This document shows, piece after piece, positions 57,005 to 64,000 of a DNA stretch of 64,000 nucleotides; the first letter of the stretch is position 1; each line of letters begins with the position of its first letter. The DNA lies in the NCBI GenBank assembly GCA_001599815.1, contig BCIA01000004.1, positions 2,673,051 to 2,737,050 of the forward strand, given 5' to 3'. A program made the position numbers and the translations under genes. The notes below the pieces were generated by a model. It was not told the DNA's origin, did not search any database, and saw only the letters and a list, made by a program, of their open reading frames with translations. The DNA comes from Furcasterigmium furcatum. Its lineage: Eukaryota; Ascomycota; Sordariomycetes; Glomerellales; Plectosphaerellaceae.

Positions 57005-58908
57005 ATGGGAAGCATTCAGGTCGAGGTGCCTCCCTTCAATGGCGCCGCCCATCATGAGCCGGCGACGCTGAAGCAGAAGATCGAGGTTGCCGTTGAGGCT
57101 TTGACAGAGCCTCTCTTCCCGCCTCCTGATTACGCGAATCCCAAGCATAAGCTCATCGACAGGTACATTGACGAACCGAGGGAACTCCGGGTGGCGGTCG
57201 TGGGCGCCGGCTTATCAGGCGTCCTGTCCGGGATTCTCCTGCCCGCAAAGGTTCCCGGCATCAAGCTGACCATCTTCGACAAGAACGCGGACGTGGTGAG
57301 TGTCCCAACATCGCGAGATTGTGTGTGCGTCAGAGAGCAAGGCTAACCCGTCGCTTTCAGGGAGGCACCTGGTTCGAGAATGTCTATCCAGGGGTTCGCT
57401 GTGACGTTCCGGCGCACGTCTATCAGGCCACCTTCGATCCAAACACGCAATGGTCAGAGCAGTTCGCGCAGGGAAAGGAGATCCAGAGCTACTGGAAAGG
57501 CCTGGCGGAGAAGTACGGCTTGTACGAGCTCCTCCAGCTGTCCCACCGAGTCGAGAGGCTCGAATGGGACTCCGCCGCCAGCGAGTGGCAGGTTACGGTC
57601 CGAGATCTGAAGACGGACGCCGTCCGGGTCGAGACGTACGACTTCGTCTTGACGGCCATCGGTCGCTTCAACGCCTGGAAACTGCCGGACTACCCGGGTA
57701 TCTCGGACTTCAAGGGTCTCTTGCGCCATGCCTCGAACTGGGATCCCACCTTCGACCCCAAGGGCAAGAATGTCGCCGTCATTGGAAACGGCGCCAGCGG
57801 CATTCAACTCACTTCCCATCTGCAGAGGGTTGCGGGCAGGCTGGATCACTATGCGCGCAACAAGACGTGGGTGACGGCGTCCTTTGCCGGCGACGACACC
57901 TCCTTGGACCCCATTCCCATCTCGGAGGAGCAGAGAGAACTGTTCAAGAACGATCCCGACGAGTACATCAAGTTCCGAAAGGAGCTGGAGGGTAAGTACT
58001 ACCGCGGCTTCAACGGCTGGCTGAAGGGACATGCATCCGTAGAAGACCAACGAGAAGACTACACCAAGTCGATGAACAAGCGTCTGTCTAAGAAGCCCGA
58101 GCTCATCGACGCCCTGATCCCCGATTTCTCCCCCCATTGCCGTCGGTTGACCCCTGGCCCGGGCTACCTCGAGGCCATCACTTCGGATAACGTCGAGTAC
58201 ATCCGGACTAAGATCCGGAGGATCACCGAGACAGGCATCGAGACGGAAGACGGCAAGCATCGGGAGGTCGACGCCATCTTCTGCGCCACCGGCGCAAACA
58301 CCGACATGGTCCCGCCGTTTCCCATCGTGGCCAACGGCGATGACCTGTCGCAGGCCTGGAGGGACGACGGAAAGTATGGCTTCCCGTACACGTACCTCGG
58401 TTCAGGGACGCCCGGCTTCCCGAATCTCCTATTCGTCCACGGCCCCGTCGGCTCCGGCCGCTCGGGCACCGTCCCTCACAACGTCGAGAACCAGGTCGCA
58501 TTCTACGCGCGAATCCTCCGCAAGATCAGCCGCGAGGGCATCCAGACCATCCAGCCCAAGCACCAGGCAGCAAAGCACTTCACGGAGTGGTCGGACGCGT
58601 TCTACGCCACGACGGTGCTCTCGGAGAACTGCAGCTCTTGGTACAACGGTGGCAGGCCTGGGGCGCGCATCCACGGCCTCTTCCCGGGGAGCGCGTCGCT
58701 CGTCACGCAGCTCCAGCGCGAGCCTCGCTGGGAGGACTGGGAGTATGAATACCTCCCCGAGTCCGGCGGCAACCCGCTACTGTGGTACTTTGGGAGGGGA
58801 TGTACGAGGAAGGAGCAGGACCCGGAGGCTGATGTGACGCCGTATATCATCCGCCCAGAGAAGGTGGACTTGCGGGATGTTCACGAGACTTGGTACAAGC
58901 TGCCTTAG
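57005..58908 (+). CDS. Flavin-containing / Baeyer-Villiger-type monooxygenase
   Basis: Exons 57005-57295 and 57361-58908 give 612 residues. Two Rossmann nucleotide sites are present: VAVVGAGLSG at about 67-72 for FAD and VAVIGNGASGIQ for NADPH. Between them sit GGTWFENVYPGVRCDVPAHVYQ, the GGTW motif, and the Baeyer-Villiger fingerprint FKGLLRHASNWD (F-x-G-x3-H-x3-W-D). Further features are CATGANTD and WYNGGRPGARIHGLFPGS. Members insert oxygen into ketones to make esters or lactones; others hydroxylate amines. The exact substrate is not visible. It lies between two transporters and two NtaA-type oxygenases, which supports a shared degradative or biosynthetic route. Confidence 0.93.
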
Positions 58909-59804
58909 GCGGTAGAATCGGCATTATGGGACACAATGGAATTCCAAGTTGGCATGAAGCCTACACATCTTGCTCAAAGTCTATGGCAACCTGACATCTC
59001 GGGCAACGACTCCTCCATCCCTCAGTTGAGGCTTGCATCACGCCCCTGGAGAAATATTGAAAGAAAGGCGCAGTGGCGCCATTATTGAGCCCAAAAGATC
59101 TTTCTCATGAGAATCACGTCGACCAACACGATGGCGATCCCCATTGAGAGAATGTCGCGATGTGATTCCACCTCCCGGTGCCTTGGATTTCAGCCACATC
59201 GACTAACACGACTCAACTCGCCGAGATGACCGCCATGGAATGACTCTCAAACGGGATGGCTGATAAGCCATCTGCAGGGACCATCATCCGAGCCTTCCCA
59301 CGTGTGCGGAATTACCATCCATGAGACGTCAAACGGCGACGCCCTCAGCGCATGCGCAAGCGAGGCCTGGATGCGCGCGCAGCATTACGTGCTCGCCAGG
59401 CCCTATCTCGCAACACCCCTTGAATCTTTGTCGGGGAACTGTGGACACCGCTACTCGTCAGCTTCAGTGGGCCGTTGGGCGCCGGGCCGGGATGTCAAGT
59501 GACCATTCAAGTCCGCCGCTAGGGTACCGAGCCGGCATTGTCGAAGAGCCGAGAGAGCTCATTGCAAAGATGTTGCGAAGATGAGCTACCCCTGCTGGAG
59601 GCGTGGAGGTGCGACTAGGGTCTTGGGTTCACCTGCGGATGTGCTGGGCGGCAGGACTTTCACATGGATCACGGAGTTCGCGTCGTATATCTGAGCTGGT
59701 TTCCGCGTCCCCAGCTTCTTGACTTGGATTTGAGCTTTCGTGAACACCCCAGTGTGACTTGTGATCCCATCAACGCTTCTTGGAGTATCATAGCTTCCGC
59801 CACC
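58909..59804. other. Intergenic, BVMO to UNC93-like transporter
   Basis: About 900 bases between same-strand genes. No open frame with a recognisable product and no clear repeat; it must contain the transporter promoter. Confidence 0.5.
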
Positions 59805-61520
59805 ATGTCGTCCACTTACACCGATCTTCATCGGGGCGACCGCATCCCCCCAAAGTCGGAGCTGGTCAAAGGTGTGTTCCAACTCCCCGCCATGACCGAG
59901 AAGCCTGTCGTCTAACAGTCCGCAGTAAAATGGTATCGCTCGACCTTCTTCAACATGACCATCCTGGGTCTTGCGAACCTCACGGCGCCCGGTATCTGGG
60001 GAGCCATGAACAGCCTGGGCGCCGGAGGAGCCGCCTCCCCGCGCCTGGTGAACGCCGCCAACAGTCTCACGTTCTGCCTCATGGTCGTGTCCTGCTTCTT
60101 TGCGACCGTCATGGTCCGCTACATCGGCATCAAGGGAGCCTTGATCTTTGGAACGTACGTGGACTGCACCCGTTGAACCACTACATGACACCCAGCTGAC
60201 ACGCTCGCAGCCTCGGCTTTGCCCCCTACGCCGCCGGTCTCTACACGAACAACCGCTTCGGGACTGAGTGGCTCATGATCCTCGGCGCCGCCCTGTGCGG
60301 TATCTCAGCCGGTATCTTCTGGATGGCCGAAGCCGCGATCGCGATCGCATATCCCGAACCCTGGAATCGCGGGAAAGCCCTGGGCTACTGGCTCACGTAC
60401 CGTCTCGTCGGCCAGATCCTCGGCGGAGCCATCAACCTGGGCCTCAACTCGGACCGTGACCAGGCAGGCGCGGTCTCCTACACCGTCTACCTCATCTTCA
60501 TCGCCATCCAGGCCTGCGGCCCCTTCGTGGCGGCCCTCCTCAACCCTCCCGAGAAGGTCGAGCGCACGGATGGCAAGAAGGTCGACCTGGCCATCTACCA
60601 GAACCCCTGGTTCGAGATCAAGGCCACCGTGAAGAACTTCCTGAACCCTCAGTTCCTGCTGCTGCTCGTGTGGATTGGCCAGGCCGTGTTTGCCGAGGCT
60701 GTCTTCTTCACCTACCTTGCTGGTAAGCTACCCCAGGATCATCCCCCTCCTCGATAGACAGGTGCTGACCCTTCCCAGTGTGGTTCACCGTCCGATCCCG
60801 AGCTCTGGGCTCTCTGCTCTCCGGCATCGTCGCCGTCATCTCCGGCAACCTCCTGGGCGTAAGTCTGAGCGATCCCACCCGTGGCGACGAGAAGCTAACA
60901 GCCGCGGCAGCACTGGCTCGATCAGCACAAGCTGTCCCTGAAGACCAGGGCGCGCGGCGCCTTCTGGTTCATCGCGGTCACGCAGGGCGCGTGGTGGCTC
61001 TGGATCACCATCCTCGTCACCCGCTTCCGCCAGGACAGGCCCGTGTACGACTGGACCAGCCCCGGCTTCGGCGCTGCTTTCGGCGTGTACATCTTCCTCA
61101 CGATCGGCTTCCAGCTGAACTACCTCTTCCTGTGAGTCTCAGAATGCATCATGATTATGACCATCGCTAACGTCTGCCAGGTACTTCTTCGTCACCAACC
61201 TGGCCAAGGGAGAGGACGAGGTCATCCGTTACGCCGCCCTGCTCCGCGGTACCGAGTCGGCGTGGCAGGCTGTCAGCTATGGCCTGACGTCTCTGCCCAT
61301 TTTTGCCGAGGTCGGCGCCGTGTACATCAACTTTGGCCTCTGGGGTCTGGGCCTCTGGCCTGCGTGGCTCGTCCTGAAGCATTTCGGTACCGGAAAGGCT
61401 GCCGATGGCGAGGCACAGGTCGAGGACAACACTGCTGTTGCTTCCAGCGAGACTCAGAGCGAGGCTGAAGTAAAGAATGTCCAGGGAGGTCAGGATGTCA
61501 AGGCAGTCTCCGATAAGTAG
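59805..61520 (+). CDS. UNC93-like MFS transporter
   Basis: Six exons: 59805-59871, 59926-60154, 60211-60722, 60779-60858, 60911-61131 and 61181-61520, giving 482 residues. The UNC93-type signature is clear: KWYRSTFFNMTILGLANLTAPGIWGAMNSLGAGG at the first helix, then FATVMVRYIGIKGALIFGTLGFAPYAAGLYTNNRFGTEW, IFWMAEAAIAIAYPEPWNRGKALGYWLTYRLVGQILGGAINLGL. Fungal relatives are annotated as UNC93-like or notoamide-type transporters and often sit in metabolite clusters. The C-terminal tail is Glu/Ala/Gln-rich (EDNTAVASSETQSEAE). It follows the BVMO and precedes the second NtaA-type gene. Confidence 0.93.
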
Positions 61521-62445
61521 GCTGGTCACAGCAACGGCCTGTAGCTTTTAGGCTTGAATCACGTCCTCAGAATCTGTATTATCTCTATCCTGTTCCGTGT
61601 GTCTGGCTCCTGGATCTCGCTTTGATGGTGGATCTCAACCTGTTGCAGTCAACATCTGCTCCAGCGAGCGCATATTCACGAGTCTCGCGTCCATCAACCC
61701 TGACGATATCTCCGCCAGATCGGTAAACTTCCCAGTGACAGACCATTCCCAGCTTCAAGGCCGAGATCCCTGCTGTCAGCCCGGCAGCCCCCCATGCACC
61801 GCACCCCACGTTCTGCGGCGCGGAACAGCTCGTCTTTGGGCCTAACATGGCGCAATCCCGCCGCAGGACCCTTTGACGCACCACCCAAGAATCGTGGCTT
61901 TCTCATGGCATCACTAGTTGCAGCACGATACGAGTCGCCCGAGGGATCGACCACATCGGGTCATTACCAGTCGGTTTCGGGCTCTAATCCGCGACGTTAT
62001 GGCCGAAAAAGCTACCGGATCTGTCTAGGAACGGTCCGGCCTCGGCCCCGAGACTATGAGGGGGTGAAGGCGCCACTCGGCGCCCGGATTGCACCATCTG
62101 AGTGACGCCCCACGGCCACGGTCCCGGCGCCCTCCGGCCGATGATCGGGATGCATCGTGTTCAAGGGTGGCACCTGGATGAGCTGACATGGGAAGCGATG
62201 CGCTGCTTGGCTTGCGGGGCTGCTCGATGGATGGCTTGCGGCATTCCATCACGGCCGCATCCTTATCTAGCACCAGTGCCAGCGCCCGGGACCTGGAGTC
62301 GTGATCACTTCATCTCACCCCTCGAGCACGTCACCCTCTGATTTCGTGAAGCTTGCTTGCATCGATACTCAGTGAGAGTCTCACTCGAAGAAATCAGGAT
62401 CCCTGAACCAACCGGAAACACACCGTCCCTGGAACACTAAGCGCG
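61521..62445. other. Intergenic, transporter 2 to monooxygenase 2
   Basis: 925 bases between same-strand genes. The part at 62030-62130 has several GC-rich dyads with CGG/CCG character. No gene is recognisable. Confidence 0.5.
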
Positions 62446-64000
62446 ATGGGTGACAGCAACGGCACAAGCGCTTCGGCGCCTAAGAAGAACCTGGTGATCA
62501 ACGCCTTTGTGGAAATGTGTATGTCACTCACTCACACGGCGGCCTCTCATGGAGACCAAGCATGCTGACTCCAGTATCCCCTTACAGGCAGTGGTCACCA
62601 GTCCCCTGGCCTCTGGAGACACCCCGATGATGAATCATGGCGCTTCAACGAGGTCAGTCACTGGGTTGAGCTGGCGAATATCCTCGAGGAGGCCAAGTTC
62701 CATGGCATCTTCATCGCCGATGTCCTAGGTAAGCTGCATCTCAGGCTGCGATGTACAGTCAAGTATTGACAAAATCTACAGGCGGTTATGATGTCTACTC
62801 CAAGTCCCTGGACCCCGCAAAGATCTCGGGAGCACAATGGCCCGTCAACGAACCGCTCGCTGTCGTCTCGGCGATGGCGGCCGCAACCAAGAGCATCGGC
62901 TTCGGAGTTACCGTGTCAACGACCTACGAGCAGCCCTACCACCTTGCTCGCAGGCTCTCGACTGTTGACCATCTGACTGGCGGTCGGTGAGTGTTCCCTG
63001 ACTCAAATCATCGGCCATTGAAGCTGTCAGCTGACCTTCTTCAGTCTTGGTTGGAACGTATGTCCTGTGTGAGGTCCTGCGCGGAAACAGCACAGCTGTA
63101 CTGACAACAACAGATTGTGACGAGCTATCTCGACTCAGCTGCCAAGAACATGGGCTTCAAGGAACAACTTCAGGTACAAACTCCTTTGTCCTTTCATACT
63201 TTGTCAGGCGCATCCTCGCTGATCATCCTCCCACAGCACGATGAGCGCTACGCCCAGGCCGAAGAGTACGTCAAGGTCATGTACAAGCTCTTCGAGTCCT
63301 CCTGGCGCGACGACGCCGTGAAGCTCGACCGCGCCTCCGGCATCTACACGCAGCCCGACCTCGTCCGCCGCATCGACCACGAGGGCAAGTACTTCAGCGT
63401 CCCGGGGCCTCACATCTGCCAGCCCTCGCCGCAGCGCACCCCGCTGCTCCTGCAGGCCGGCACCTCGCGCGCCGGGAAGCAGTTCGCCGCGCAGAACGCC
63501 GAGGCCATCTTCGTCTCCGCCCACGCGCCCGCCGTCTGCGCCAAGAGCATCGCCGAGATCCGCGAGCTGGCCTCCACCCAGTACGGGAGGAACGGCAAGG
63601 ACATCAAGGTTCTGGCGCTCGTCACGCCCATCCTGGGCCGCACGGAGGAGGAGGCACAGGCGAAGCTGGCCGAGTATCGCAAATACGCCTCCCTCGAGGG
63701 AGCGCTGGCTCTTTTCGGCGGCTGGACTGGCATCGACCTGAACCAGTACGGTGACGACCAGGAGCTGCGTCAGGTTGAGAGCAACGCCGTCAAGTGAGTA
63801 GGGCCATTTACGTACTTCTGAACGCAGTCACTGACTATTCACAGGTCCACTGTCGAGGGCTACGCCAAGTTCTCCCCCGGAACCTCCAAGTGGACGAAGC
63901 ACACCATCGCCGAGCACGTCTCCCTGGGCGGCAACGGACCGATCCTTGTCGGCACGCCGGAGCAGGTGGCCGATAACCTCGAGACCTGGATTGAGGAGGC
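62446..64000 (+). CDS. FMN-dependent monooxygenase, NtaA/SnaA/DszA family (copy 2), 3' partial
   Basis: Same family as the gene at 51430. Exons: 62446-62518, 62588-62728, 62782-62986, 63045-63057 (13 nt), 63114-63173, 63237-63793 and 63845 onward past the window end. The family landmarks are VINAFVEMCSGHQSPGLWRHPDD, ANILEEAKFHGIFIADVLGGYDVY, WPVNEPLAVVSAMAAATKSIGFGVTVSTTYEQPYHLARR, STVDHLTGGRLGWNIVTSYLDSAAKNMG, then HDERYAQAEEYVKVMYKLFESSW and QRTPLLLQAGTSRAG. It differs from copy 1 in intron number and positions, so it is not a recent duplicate. About 100 residues are missing at the 3' end because the window stops at 64000. Confidence 0.94.

Noticed and set aside
1..64000. tRNA, rRNA or CRISPR features
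   Set aside because: Scanning by eye for T-loop GGTTCRA boxes with matching stems, rRNA-like stretches and regularly spaced direct repeats gave no convincing hit; a covariance-model search would be decisive.
51430..64000. The two NtaA-type genes as a recent tandem duplication
   Set aside because: They differ in exon number (five and seven or more), intron positions and many residues, so divergence is old.

Overview
This window reads as chromosomal DNA of a filamentous ascomycete (Pezizomycotina, most likely a Sordariomycete). Short 50-90 nt introns are common, with GTAYGT/GTRAGT donors. There is a close DIM-5-type H3K9 methyltransferase, a class II hydrophobin, a HET-domain gene, fungal tRNA ligase and a DUF6536-type membrane protein. 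I see no bacterial-style operons, CRISPR arrays, rRNA, convincing tRNA genes or intact transposons. All gene models were built by hand by joining open frames across splice sites and checking phase. I cannot name the species.

Layout. 1-7.6 kb is accessory in character: the 3' part of a short-chain dehydrogenase, a Zn2Cys6 regulator, a HET-domain protein and a BAHD-type acyltransferase. 8.9-19.2 kb holds a long coiled-coil protein, a membrane-anchored SMP-30/lactonase-like protein, a histidine-rich type II membrane protein, the DIM-5 methyltransferase and a UBTD-type ubiquitin-like protein that starts with a three-base exon. 20-39.6 kb is a core housekeeping block: beta-COP, Mago nashi, GID4, TRM11, RPP40, an ankyrin protein, tRNA ligase TRL1, mitochondrial uL10m, a UPF0132-like membrane protein and proteasome RPT5. 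Three of these genes (TRM11, RPP40, TRL1) act in tRNA maturation. 39.9-49.4 kb is mixed: a probably decaying DUF6536-like gene, an unrecognised protein, a class II hydrophobin, an Ish1/Msc1 repeat protein and a medium-chain reductase. 50.3-64 kb carries a histidine phosphatase followed by a likely metabolic cluster.

The cluster (51.4-64 kb) has two paralogous FMN-dependent monooxygenases of the NtaA/SnaA/DszA family. They flank a Dal5-like transporter, a Baeyer-Villiger-type flavin monooxygenase and an UNC93-like transporter. The middle pair is divergent across 1.4 kb. The gene content suggests import and oxidation of a small nitrogen- or sulfur-containing or carbonyl compound; the substrate is not visible. 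The flavin reductase partner expected for the NtaA-type enzymes is not in the window.

The most unusual observations are: that paired-monooxygenase cluster; three introns that only fit with GC-AG splicing and share a GCAYGT donor; an ATG-only first exon that places a dual-acylation MGCC start on the UBTD protein; a 13-nt microexon; and the DUF6536 gene, which needs three 35-40 nt introns or has broken reading frames.
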